From contig JAGVVL010000002.1 of the NCBI GenBank assembly GCA_018287875.1, forward strand, positions 5,580,001 to 5,644,000: a stretch of DNA of 64,000 bases, read 5' to 3'. The notes beneath the pieces were generated by a model. The model was given only the letters and a program-made list of their open reading frames with translations. It was not told the origin of the DNA and did no database searches. Of this stretch, positions 23,540-33,301 are shown piece after piece (position 1 is the first letter of the stretch; the number at the start of each line of letters is the position of its first letter). The position numbers and the translations under genes are program-made. This DNA is from Nigrospora sphaerica. Lineage: Eukaryota > Ascomycota > Sordariomycetes > Amphisphaeriales > Apiosporaceae.

Positions 23540-25196
23540 ATGTCGCTGCTCAACGGCGACCGTTCCGACATGGCGAGCCCCTCGGGCCTCGGCGAAGCCC
23601 CTCGCGCTCCGGCGCTGCAGAAACCGCGCCAGCCCCCGGGCCAGAGCCAGAGCCAGGGCCAGGGCCAGAACCAGAATCAGAACCAGAAAGAACCGCAACC
23701 GGCCGCCCCGGGCCCGACTGTGAACGACTCGAGCAACGACGAGTCGCAGGACACGACGGCATCGCAGGACACGGATCGCGTCTTCACTCCGCCGGAAAGC
23801 GACAGCGGCAGCAGCGCCGCCTGTGGGAACGGGAACACGTCGAGCCAGGAGTCCCAGCTTCTGCAGTTGTCGGAGCTGGCGGCCGCGCGGGAGAAGATCG
23901 CCGAGACGGGCGTGTCGCGCAAGAGGATGGCCGACGGCGTCGTCAAACACACCAGGAGCGGTTCCGACATGTCGCCCGTCGGCACGGCGCGCCATTCGCG
24001 GAACCCAAGTGCAGTAAGTGCCGTCTTCACCACGGCGAGCCGAATGAGCGAGGTACGTGGCCCGCGTCTCCTTAACCGCCTCGCCTCACGTCGCCTCGCC
24101 TTCTCTTGGTGCGGCAGCAAGCTGACACGCCCGCCCGCCGCAGCTCTCCGCCGAGCTCAAGACCAAGCTGTCCTACGCTATGCTCAAGGTCAACAACGGC
24201 TGGCAGAGCCACTCCATTGACGAGGTCGAGTCGCTGGCCTCGCAGCTGGCCTCGCCTACGTCGAGCACCTCTACCCTGCATGGAAGGCATGGCGCGTGTG
24301 CAAGCCCGCGAAGCGCGCTGGCCGCCGCCCGTCAGGGCGCCTCCAGCGGGGGCACGAGCCCCGGCAAACCCCCTGCCCCTGGCCGTCCCTACGACGCCTA
24401 CTGGCGCGACTCGGACACCAGACCCTCACCATCCGCCGCCTCACCTCCCAAACCACAGGCGCACATGTTAGCACCGCCCGCCCCCATTCAGCCGCGGAGG
24501 CCCGGCAAGCCGAACGCAAGACGCAACTCAAACGCCCGATACACGCCCGCCTTCCTCTCGCACCCCCACCAGGCATCTCCGCAGACGCCCGCCCAGCCCA
24601 GTCCTCTCCAGAGCACGCCGGGCGCGCAGTTCGGCAGCACGCCCAACCTGGACCCGATACTCTTCTCGCCTCATCAGAATTTCCGAGAACAGGAGGCCCT
24701 GGAGACGTTGGTGTTTATGAGCAGCCCCGGGAACTCGGCCAACCTGAAACATGGATATTCGTCGGCGCAGCCGTGTAGCAATCCGCCAGGGGCGCCGAGG
24801 ACAACGCTCCCTGGCTCCCGCTTGGGACCAGGTGCGGATGGCCACATACGGAAAAGCTTGCCGACGGGGCGGCCACAGACGCACGGCTCGCAGGGGAAAC
24901 GCGTGGGGTTCGAAAAGTCCCCGGGCAACGCGAGCGACATGGATGTGGACGACGCCCACGGCTCTCCACCCAGTCGGGACACGCCCCGCCTGAGGATCAA
25001 CGGCGCCGCCCCGAGGCCACCGCTGTCGGTGCCGGCGGGCCTTGGCGGGCCGTCGCGGCCGCGGCCGCCACTGCAGGACGATGACATCGAACGCATGCTC
25101 GACCGGGTGGCTGCAGTCGACAGCTCGGACTCCGAGGACGAGATCCCCCTGCCGCGCGGCCATCGGCGGGGAAGCGCTGGCGTTCTCGAGGCATGA
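23540..25196 (+). CDS. Whi5/Nrm1-family G1/S transcriptional repressor
   Basis: Exons 23540-24052 and 24144-25196; the 91-bp intron (GTACGT...GCAG) falls between codons. The product is 521 residues, mostly disordered. Residues about 30-55 are a Gln-rich run (QSQSQGQGQNQNQNQ). The Whi5 domain spans the splice junction (about 165-205): SAELKTKLSYAMLKVNNGW then SIDEVESLASQ. A second conserved patch, LETLVFMSSPGNSANLKHGY, is typical of the Nrm1/Whi5 proteins of filamentous fungi, and DDDIERMLDRVAA near the C-terminus also recurs in them. Many SP/TP sites fit control by CDK. The yeast proteins bind SBF or MBF and silence G1/S genes. One protein often serves both roles in filamentous fungi, so Whi5 versus Nrm1 is left open. 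Confidence 0.82.
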
Positions 25197-26452
25197 GGCG
25201 CCGGCTACTTCGCTAACGATTGACCATGTTGACGAGTGAACGTTCGCATGTTTGTGCTTATGAACGGGGGCTGTTTGGCGTATATATCCACCAGGGCGTC
25301 TTCCGCGAGAGTTGCTTTTCCGAGGTTGGAGTTTTTCTTCCCCTTTTTTCGGCCCTTTGAATTGTGGTGCATTTACATCCTCATGTCCTGCATTAGGGGA
25401 GGAGGGGCGAGGTATCATCTGTCTCAGGTCACCGATAGCGTCACGGCAAGACATCTGGCGTTTTCGGCATGTATAGTCGCTGGAGGAAACCCAATCCAGT
25501 CTGATCCAACTCCTTGCATCACGATAGCGGGAATCCCATCCCTCGCGTCCAGTTACCCCGCTTGAGCACCTGCCACTCGAGGCTTGGTGTCTGCGTGTGA
25601 TGCCCTCGCCTCTCCCCTCTTCGTCCGCTTCTGTCAGCACCCATGCGCACGTAGGGGACTTACCTGCCGGCATAGATGCTTTCTCGCCCACAGACACAGC
25701 AACCGCCTACAGAGCAGACACATGGTTTACTACATGTAGGGAGCGCGTCTGCTGACGCACGTGGCGGGGGGGGGGGGGGGGGGGGGGGGGTTCCCGGCGT
25801 CGGCGTTCGCAACTGACGGTTCCGCCGACATCTGCATCGAATGTAGTACTTGGGCTTGGATGCTGCAAACTCGGCCCAGCCCCTCGGTGGCGCGTATCTT
25901 TGCACGCCCCGCGAGGGAGGTGCTTGCGCACTGGCCCTCGAGAACGGGAGAGGAGATGGGCCGAATGGAGTGCGCCGGACGTGCGTCAAACGAGCTGCAT
26001 CGGGGCGAAAGGCTTGTTTGTTATGACCGCTCGGAAGCACGGCATCTCCAAACAGCACTTGGAGGGCCGAAGTGTTGTTGCTAGCGGCATCTTCCTTCTC
26101 GACTAAATGGAGCCTTGCCAAGCACCGCCTCCCCCCACAGCCCCCCTCGCCCCCCCTCTAAGAACAGCCTGACCGGCGCCCTTCTGATGCTCGCCAGAGT
26201 CAACAATGAGCCTATCCGAAACCGAGCTGTCAAGCCCACGCCCGCCCGGCCGGGAATGGAGGGGGTCCGCGTGATGGGTCCAGTTGCCTTCCGACCGTGT
26301 CGCCTGCCGAGGAGCTTAGGGGCGTTCGGCTCAGCCCCCTCCACCTCTCTTGCGTAAGCCTCTTCTTGCGCCGGGTGCGAGCTTGTACGCACAAGGGCAG
26401 GTGATTCGTCACGGAAGGTGAGCTGAATAAGGCAGACTCTGACCGCGGTGTG
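25197..26452. other. Intergenic region with a poly(G) tract
   Basis: It holds the 3' flank of the Whi5/Nrm1-like gene, a 25-base G run at 25766-25790, and the upstream part of the next promoter. No gene is supportable. Open frames such as 25660-26121 (-) are fixed by the homopolymer and by GC bias. Confidence 0.55.
25766..25790. repeat. G25 homopolymer
   Basis: Twenty-five consecutive G bases preceded by CACGTGGC. It can form a G-quadruplex and is prone to length error in sequencing. Confidence 0.9.
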
Positions 26453-26460
26453 TATAAAAG
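26453..26460 (+). promoter_or_regulatory. TATA box and 5'UTR intron of the His-rich gene
   Basis: TATAAAAG lies about 210 bases upstream of the chosen ATG (26670). A GTATGT donor at 26491 and a CAG acceptor ending at 26647 define a probable 157-bp 5'UTR intron. That intron contains the earlier in-frame ATG at 26493 and so argues against using it. Confidence 0.6.
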
Positions 26461-26669
26461 GTCGGCAGACCCCCGGTGACGGTCAAACGGGTATGTCCCG
26501 CGGTCTGGTTCTTTCTTTCGCTGTGGTTCTGCCCGCTATATTTGCCCGTCTATCCTCGGGACTCCTCGCCTTCCCAAACCCCGAGTCTACTGAAGATCGA
26601 GCACCCTCTTCTATTACACTTTATACGTCCCCGCTTCCTACACCCAGGCCCCAAGCCGATCGGGAAAGC

Positions 26670-27470
26670 ATGTCGGCAGCTGATTATTACAACGGCGGCA
26701 GCGGTAGCGGCTCGCAACAATACCCCCAGGCCTATCCCTCGCCGCCTCAGTACAGCCAGGCTCCATCGCCCTACCAGTCCCAGCCGCCGTACGGCGCACC
26801 GGCACACTCCAGCTCCCACTTGGCGCCCTACCCACAGCATGGCCGGCCCGGGTCGACGCACTCTGACGCGGGCTATGGGCCGCCGCCGTCAAACTATGGG
26901 CACGACCAACAGCCCTATGCCCGACCGCACTCGGCCGATCCGTACGCGGACCAGCGTGGCGCCGCCCCTGCAGCCGCGGGCGAGGACGGCGAGCGCGGCC
27001 TCGGCGCCACGCTCGCCGGCGGCGGCGCCGGCGGGTTTCTCGGCCGCAAGCTAGGCAAGGGCACGCTGGGCACCGTCCTGGGCGGCGTGGCCGGCGCCAT
27101 TGCCGCCAACGTCATCGAGAACAAGCTGGAAGGCAAGGGAAAGAAGCATGGCCACCAGGGGCATAACCCCTACGGGCACGGCGGCCACCAAGGCGGCTCG
27201 GGCGGGTTGTTGGGGAGCGTCGGAAGCTTCATGGGCGGCAGATCAAGCCACGGGTCGCAACGCGGCAGTTCGCATCACGAGCACCAGCACGGCCACCATG
27301 GCCACCACGGTCATCACGACCACCACGGCCATCAGAGCCACCACGGTCATCATGGCCATCACGGTCACCACGGCCATCACGGTCACCATGACCATGGCCA
27401 TCACGGCCACCACGGCGACCACGGCCACCACGGCGACCACGGCCACCACGGCGACCATGGCGGTTTGTAA
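26670..27470 (+). CDS. Glycine-zipper protein with a histidine-rich tail
   Basis: 266 residues. Residues 1-95 are rich in Pro, Gln, Ser and Tyr. Residues about 107-155 are a glycine-zipper pair (LGATLAGGGAGGFLGRKLG and GTLGTVLGGVAGAIAANVIE) like the Gly-zipper 2TM/17-kDa antigen family, which packs membrane-associated helices. A second Gly-rich segment is at 176-190. From 202 to 263 the tail is a run of HHGHHGHH and HGDHGHHG units with more than 30 His. The tail should bind Ni, Zn or Cu ions; that is chemistry, not a known function of this protein. The start is MSAADYYNGG at 26670, with A at -3. An in-frame ATG at 26493 would add a hydrophobic leader (MSRGLVLSFAVVLPAIF), but it lies inside the probable 5'UTR intron. 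Similar Gly-zipper proteins of fungi are often stress-induced; that is general knowledge. Confidence 0.7.
   Translation: MSAADYYNGGSGSGSQQYPQAYPSPPQYSQAPSPYQSQPPYGAPAHSSSHLAPYPQHGRPGSTHSDAGYGPPPSNYGHDQQPYARPHSADPYADQRGAAPAAAGEDGERGLGATLAGGGAGGFLGRKLGKGTLGTVLGGVAGAIAANVIENKLEGKGKKHGHQGHNPYGHGGHQGGSGGLLGSVGSFMGGRSSHGSQRGSSHHEHQHGHHGHHGHHDHHGHQSHHGHHGHHGHHGHHGHHDHGHHGHHGDHGHHGDHGHHGDHGGL
27273..27458 (+). repeat. Histidine-codon repeat (GGCCACCAC-type units)
   Basis: Coding repeat built of 9- and 15-base units (GGCCATCAC, GGTCACCAC, GGCGACCACGGCCAC). Synonymous changes between units (CAC/CAT, GGC/GGT) suggest selection for the encoded His-Gly pattern rather than simple slippage. Confidence 0.85.
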
Positions 27471-28357
27471 AGGTTGAATCTTTTTGCATTTCTTGGCGTT
27501 CGGTCGGATGGAAGCCTACGGACTTGGGCCGCCTATGCATGCGTCGGACACCATGTTGATACCCTTATGCGGTTGGGACAGCGCGGCATCAGGCAGCGTG
27601 CAATGCGGGGACACGCAGCATCCGCACAGTACTTATATGCAAAGCACATGAATAACACAATAGTCATTGATGAACTCGTCTTATCCCAGACACTTTGGCG
27701 CATGCCCGTGGCAGTACTATCGACGATGGTAAACTTCTCAGGCACGTGTTGTTGCCCAAGTTTCACCCCGTGATGTGCTTCTATGGTCGCGCAGCGAATG
27801 CGGACACGAGTTTTGAACCGAGATGCGCATCCGAGTGGGTTCAAGGAACCTTACCCTCCTTACCCAGGTATTGCCATGCGATAATAAAAAGCACGAGCCG
27901 TGATAGGCCACGAGACAGTAAATCCGGGGAACCTGCCGGGGCCCTAGGCTGAGGCTACAGGGTATAGCGAAAGCAGCGCGGGGCAGATAGAGGGTGGGAA
28001 ACGGTCATTTTCTCGGAGAAACCCCCCACGCACGCGGGCCTCCCTAGGGGGCGACACGCCACAACCAACACAGCGTGTATCGTCCTGGCGTCGTGGTATT
28101 TGAGTCGGGCCTTGCTTTGCGTTGTTCTTTTTCCCGCTGCCTGTCCTCCCTCTTCATAACTGCTTTTTCCTCTGTACGTCAGGCACAAGGCTCATCATCG
28201 CCAATACGCCAGTCGACGCCTGCCGTGTTAGTGTGCGGACGGATCGACTTCCTCTTGTCATACGACATTCCACCGCCCGCCTTCCCCTCCGAGGTGCGGT
28301 TCAGTACAAACTGTACGGGCACGAAGCGGGCCACTTCCCATAGCCGCTTCCCTCGCC
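27471..28357. other. Intergenic, promoter of the alpha-glucosidase
   Basis: About 890 bases with no supportable gene. CT-rich stretches at about 28110-28180 probably mark the transcription start area of the next gene. Confidence 0.55.
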
Positions 28358-30139
28358 ATGGCGGCCGCCGGTTCGTTCTCGACACCAAAGTGGTGGAAAG
28401 AGGCCGTGGTCTACCAGATCTACCCCTCCTCGTTCCAGTCACACGCCGGCGCCACGTCGGGATGGGGCACCATCCAGGGCGTCATCTCGCGGCTGGACTA
28501 CCTCAAGTCGCTGGGGGTCGACGTGCTGTGGTCGTCGCCCATCCTCAAGTCGCCGCAGGCCGACATGGGCTACGACATTGCCGACTACAAGACGATTGAT
28601 CATCGTTACGGCACCCTCGAAGACGTGGACCAGCTCATTGCCGAGCTGAAGAAGCGCGACATGAAGCTCATGATGGACCTGGTCGTCAACCACACGAGCA
28701 ACGAGCACGCCTGGTTTTTGGACAGCCGCAGCAGCAAGGACCACCCCAAGAGGGACTGGTACATCTGGCGCAAGCCCAAGTCCGTCGGCGCCGACGGCAA
28801 GCCCGAGCCGCCCAACAACTGGGCGCAAATCCTGGGCGAGGGCAACTCGGCCTGGACCTACGACGAGAAGACGGGCGAGTACTACCTCAGCCTCTTCACG
28901 CCCGAGCAGCCCGACCTCAACTGGGAGAACCCGGCCGTGCGCGCGGCCGTGTGGGACGTGATGCACTTCTGGATGAAGCGCGGCGCCGCCGGCTTCCGCA
29001 TGGACGTCATCAACCTTATCTCCAAGGTGACGAGCTACCCCGACGCCGAAGTGGTGCTGAGCGCCGGCCACAAGTACCAGCCCGCCTTCAAGTACTTTGT
29101 CAACGGGCCCAAGCTGCACGACTACCTGGGCGAGATGTACCGGGAAGTGCTCAGCCAGTACGACACCATCACGGTGGGCGAGATGCCGGGCGTGAGCGAC
29201 GCCGACGAGATCATCCGCACCGTCGGCGCCGACTCCAACGAGCTGCGCATGATCTTCATCTTCGACGTGGTGGACATTGACAAGGGGCACGTCCGGATGG
29301 CGCTGGGGCCCTGGGACGTGAAGGACATGAAGGCCATCATCACCAAGTGGCAGCGCGTCATGTCGGAGCGCGACGGCTGGAACTCGGTCTTCATCGAGAA
29401 CCACGACAACCCGCGGTCCATCTCGCGCTACGCCGACGACAGCGATCAGTACCGCCACATCTCGGCCAAGCTGCTCGCGCTGATGCAGACGACGCTGAGC
29501 GGTACGCTCTTCGTCTACCAGGGCGAGGAGATCGGCCTCCGCAACATACCACCGAGCTGGGGCATCGAGGAGTTCAAGGACATCGAGACCATCAACTACT
29601 GGAACAAGTGCAAGGAAATTTACGCCGGCAACGAGGAGCTGCTGCGGCACAGCCGGACCGTCATCGACATGAAGGCGCGCGACCACTCGCGGACGCCGAT
29701 GCACTGGGACGCCAGCGACAACGCCGGCTTTTGCGACGCCGGCGTCAAGCCGTGGATGCGCATCATGGACGACTACAAGACCATCAACGCCGAGGCGCAA
29801 ATGAAGGCCAACGACGGCCCCCATCTTTCGGTGTGGCAGTTTTGGCAGCGGGCGCTCCGGGACCGCAAGGAGCACGCCGGCGCCTTTGTGTACGGCGCCT
29901 TCGAGGACCTCTCGCTCGGCCACCCGCAGGTGTACGCCTACACCAAGACGAGCGCCCAGGGGGAGAAGTGGCTGGCGGTGCTCAACTTCTCGGGGCGCGA
30001 GGTCGAGTGGTACATGCCCGCGGATCTGCAGGTCGCCTGCTGGACCCGGGGCAACTACCGCGAGGGAGAGGTGGGCAAGCCCAGGAACGACATGGTGCCG
30101 CTGCGGCCATGGGAGGGCGTGCTGGGCAAGTGTGCCTAA
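28358..30139 (+). CDS. Alpha-glucosidase, GH13 (maltase/isomaltase type)
   Basis: Intronless, 593 residues, no signal peptide, so probably cytosolic; yeast maltases and isomaltases are about 580-590. A retaining glycosidase that releases glucose from short alpha-glucosides. GH13 regions are visible: DLVVNHTS (I, about 107-114), GFRMDVINLI (II) with nucleophile Asp216, VGEMPG (III) with acid/base Glu275, and FIENHDNPRS (IV) with Asp350. YQIYPSSF at the start is typical. The residue after the nucleophile is Val217, as in oligo-1,6-glucosidases; in maltases it is usually Thr or Ala. An alpha-1,6 preference is therefore predicted. A long open frame on the opposite strand (28439-30142) is a codon-bias shadow. 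A Zn2Cys6 factor follows 575 bases downstream on the same strand and may regulate it. Confidence 0.95.
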   Translation: MAAAGSFSTPKWWKEAVVYQIYPSSFQSHAGATSGWGTIQGVISRLDYLKSLGVDVLWSSPILKSPQADMGYDIADYKTIDHRYGTLEDVDQLIAELKKRDMKLMMDLVVNHTSNEHAWFLDSRSSKDHPKRDWYIWRKPKSVGADGKPEPPNNWAQILGEGNSAWTYDEKTGEYYLSLFTPEQPDLNWENPAVRAAVWDVMHFWMKRGAAGFRMDVINLISKVTSYPDAEVVLSAGHKYQPAFKYFVNGPKLHDYLGEMYREVLSQYDTITVGEMPGVSDADEIIRTVGADSNELRMIFIFDVVDIDKGHVRMALGPWDVKDMKAIITKWQRVMSERDGWNSVFIENHDNPRSISRYADDSDQYRHISAKLLALMQTTLSGTLFVYQGEEIGLRNIPPSWGIEEFKDIETINYWNKCKEIYAGNEELLRHSRTVIDMKARDHSRTPMHWDASDNAGFCDAGVKPWMRIMDDYKTINAEAQMKANDGPHLSVWQFWQRALRDRKEHAGAFVYGAFEDLSLGHPQVYAYTKTSAQGEKWLAVLNFSGREVEWYMPADLQVACWTRGNYREGEVGKPRNDMVPLRPWEGVLGKCA

Positions 30140-30714
30140 CAAGGGGCGAAAAAGAAGTCAGCAGGAACAGGTGCCGGGTTTTCGCACGTCGAAGCATTGG
30201 GAGCAGGAAGCGATACCCGGTTTCCGCCGTGTAGAAGTACGACGCACATACATAGACGGATCGATGACTGTCGGCTAAGGCACCATGAACCAGGGATTGC
30301 ACCCGCGCCCCGACCCCCTTGCGTCGGATGGTGTTAGCATTTCCACGGAGGGGGCGGCTTAATTAAGCGATGTGGGATTGGGGGCTGTTGCGAGCGTGCC
30401 TTCAGCCGGGATGCAGAGAACAGGTATCCGACAGCAAAGCCCCTGCTCTGGCGAGGGCGCCCCTCCCCCTTGCGACGCGTGACGAATGAAACGATCATGC
30501 TCTGCAGGCCGCTGCCAATAGAGCCAATCCTCTGGGAAGCTACAGGCTGCTTGACCTGGCGCATATCAATTAGATGTGTTGGTATGTACGGGGGCAGGGC
30601 CTGCTACCGATTGCCACCAGCGAGGTGGTCAAATACCCAGCTCGGCCACTCCCTCGGGTCCCCCCCAACGCATGGGTCTATCTCCGCCATTCCCCTCCCC
30701 CAAACAGAAAAACG
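30140..30714. other. Spacer between the alpha-glucosidase and the Zn2Cys6 gene
   Basis: Contains the terminator region of the first gene and the promoter of the second. No ORF is supportable. ACGCGT occurs near 30475. Confidence 0.5.
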
Positions 30715-32612
30715 ATGCCGAGAAAAATAAGACCCGACCAGCGACAGCGGAAGGCCCATAAGAGGTCGCGCCGAGGGTAAGTCATGCGCTTTTACCGCGA
30801 GCAAACCACGGGAGGGTTGTTCCGCAGCTGACGAAAGGGGCACACGCGCACGCAGCTGTGGCACTTGTAAGGTGAAACACATTCGTTGCGACGAGCAGAG
30901 ACCCAGATGGTATGTCGATCGAGACTCGGGGACACCAAGCGACGGGCAGAACAAAACCCCTCCCCCTATGTGCGGTCGGCTTCAGGCATCCGCATCCCAG
31001 ACGGTCCCGACGGTCCCGCTACTCCACAGCAGCGAGAGAACAGCCCGACGGGGGGCGTGCCGAGCGTATACCGCCGTAGCTAACAGACGGACGGGAGCAG
31101 CTCCTTCTGCTCCAAGCACGGCAGCACCTGCGACTACGAGGCCGAGGCGGCGTCCAGCCCGGACCCCGAACCCGCGCCCGCCCTCCGCATCATCAAGCCC
31201 AAGATATCATATGGCACATTGCCCGTGCATGACTTCGTGGGGTACCCCATCCAGATGACGAGCGAGTCCCGACACCTCTTTGCCATATGTGAGTGGGCGT
31301 ACCGTGCTCTCCCCGGGGGAAAGGGGGCGGGTGTTGCTGACGTGCTAGCCGGGGAATACCAGTATCCAAATACGACTTTACCCAACACCGCTCCTTGTCC
31401 GAGGGCCTCGTGCGGGCGTGGTCACAACCGTTGCTGTTGCGATGCTGTCTGCTCGTCATGGCCGGCCAGTTGTTCTGGGGTACCGGCTCGTTACGAGGCC
31501 TCGAGCGGGCCCTCATCGAGAACAAGGTCGAGGTCATCAGGGAAGTCAACCGGCGGCTCGCGAGCCAGTCCCCGGACGTTGACGGCGTGACAGTTTCTGC
31601 CGTCGTGAGTCTTGCCATCGTCGAGGTAAGCTAGGACGTCTCTCCCCAGCGCGCGGGGGGCCGGATTCGGGTTCGGATTTGGGGCTAACAAGGACAAAAG
31701 CTGTGTCTGGGCTCGACGCAGGCCGCGAGGTATCACATAAGCGGGCTGCACAAACTGGACGCCATGAGATGCTCGAAGCCTATCACGCCCGAACGGTCAC
31801 TTGTCTTTGGAATCGCCAGGATGTGAGGTCCTCCGGCGTCGGCCCCCTCGGTGGTCTATACCCGGCTAATCATTATCCCCCACAGGCACTTCATTTGTAA
31901 AGTGACGACTCCAGTAAACCGCCTCGTAGAGATGTGCGCCACGCCCCGCGCGTACGAGCCCGAGACGCGGATGGACCTGCGCCATAACCTCGAGCCGGTC
32001 AAGAAAGCCATGCAGCGCCATCCCGGGCTGGGGGAGTTGACGATACTCGAGGCGCTGCGGGTCATGGATAAGGAGGCGCCGGCGGGGGAGGCCAAGGCCT
32101 GCAACAACAGCACCGACCACTACCATCACCACCACCACCACTGGCAGCAGGACCGGGGGCGCGAGTACGTGAACCTCTGGGACGAGCTGCAGCGGTCGCT
32201 GGCGCGCGACAACATGGACCCGCTCGTGCTGCGGCCCATGTTCGACCGGGCGTACGCGGGGCTCGCGTTCAACGAGGCGGCCATCGGCGACGACCCGCAC
32301 CTCGCCGGCGCCTGGCTCTGGACCGTCTTCCAGGCGCACGTGTACGCCTCGGCCCTCCGCAGGCTGTCGGCCTCCGAGGCGGCCCAGGCCGAGGCCCGCC
32401 GCCGCCTGTGCGCCGACAAGTTCCGCCTCGCCGCCCGCCTCCTCGGCCTCCGCACCTGGCCCGACGCCAAGGCCGCCCTCGCCCGCTGGATGTGGTCCCC
32501 CGACGACGAGGTCGAGGCCGGCCTGCGCGCCCGCTGGGAGGCGGCCGTGCCCCCCCGCGCCGGCGGCGACGGCGACGGCGACGAGCCGACGCACCTGGAA
32601 CGAGGTACGTGA
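30715..32612 (+). CDS. Zn(II)2Cys6 transcription factor, six exons
   Basis: Exons 30715-30776, 30856-30909, 31101-31288, 31363-31625, 31701-31822 and 31886-32612, joined in frame with consensus borders (GTAAGT, GTATGT, GTGAGT, GTAAGC, GTGAGG donors). The product is 471 residues. After a basic leader (KAHKRSRRG), Cys22, 25, 32, 39, 42 and 49 give C-x2-C-x6-C-x6-C-x2-C-x6-C exactly. The codon of the fourth Cys (TG|C) is split by the 191-bp second intron, so exon 2 (54 nt) carries only half the finger. The middle (TSESRHLFAILSKYDFTQ, ENKVEVIREVNRRLAS, VVSLAIVE) has the helical pattern of fungal regulators of this class. A His run follows at about residues 300-307. The C-terminal part is Ala/Arg-rich and GC-rich. 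The frame ends at TGA 32610-32612. A GTACGT at 32605 could be another donor, so the C-terminus may be longer. DNA target unknown. Confidence 0.85.
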
Positions 32613-33301
32613 CAGCCAAGGGCCCCGCCCGGCTCGTCCCGGCCGACGCACGGGGCTCGGCACGGTGCACTCACGAAAACACGGAGGGGGGAGATTGTCC
32701 ATAGTGATTGCAGTTTCCCAACCACGAAACCTTTCAAGGAGGGCGTATGCTTCCGTCTCGAGTCTCGGCTGCGCAGAAGCGTGGTGTGCCGGAGGCGTCC
32801 GAGGAAGATCTAGCCGCAGCCTGCATCTCCCACGCGCCGAATTGGGACGCAACCGATCCGCTGGGCAAATAGGAAGCGGGACGAAGACGTTGCAGGCGCT
32901 CAGCCATTCGTTCATCCTAGGTAGTATCTTCCCCCCTGCGGAGGCGCCCGCCGGCGGACGGAGCTTAGCTGAACCCCGGTGGCGCAGCGGCACAGTGCCA
33001 GCGGCATATAGCTCGGCAGGGAGCAACAACGGGCACTGCAGCGTTGCCGACGAGTGAGCTCGGGAGTCGCACAAGGCGAAGCAGCACAAGGCGACTGCGC
33101 TGCATAAAGTACATAGTACTCGGATCGTGCATGTTCATACACAGAATACGCCGTCAGCCGGCTTTTTCGAGCGACTTGGACCGACTTTGCTACCAACCAT
33201 GGATGGATCGTACATAAGTACCTGGATATGTAGGAATATACGAGTCGTGTATATATGGTACATTGGATTCATCGACAGAGTACACGGCTTGCTGGCCCGC
33301 G
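32613..33301. other. Convergent intergenic region
   Basis: Between the 3' ends of the Zn2Cys6 gene and MET8. It contains a few TACATA/TATATA words around 33230-33260. No gene. Confidence 0.6.

Noticed and set aside
23006..23995. 329-codon minus-strand frame over the Whi5/Nrm1 promoter and first exon
   Set aside because: It overlaps a gene with conserved motifs and is composed of Gly/Ala/Arg runs from the GC-rich repeats.
26493..26669. N-terminal extension with a signal-like leader on the His-rich protein
   Set aside because: The ATG lies inside a probable 5'UTR intron (GTATGT at 26491 to CAG at 26647).
28439..30142. 567-codon open frame antisense to the alpha-glucosidase
   Set aside because: It mirrors the GC-rich third positions of the real gene, has no domain, and its product is Val/Leu/Arg/His-rich nonsense.
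30475..30480. ACGCGT near the Zn2Cys6 gene as a cell-cycle site
   Set aside because: The hexamer recurs by chance in a GC-rich window; no other support.
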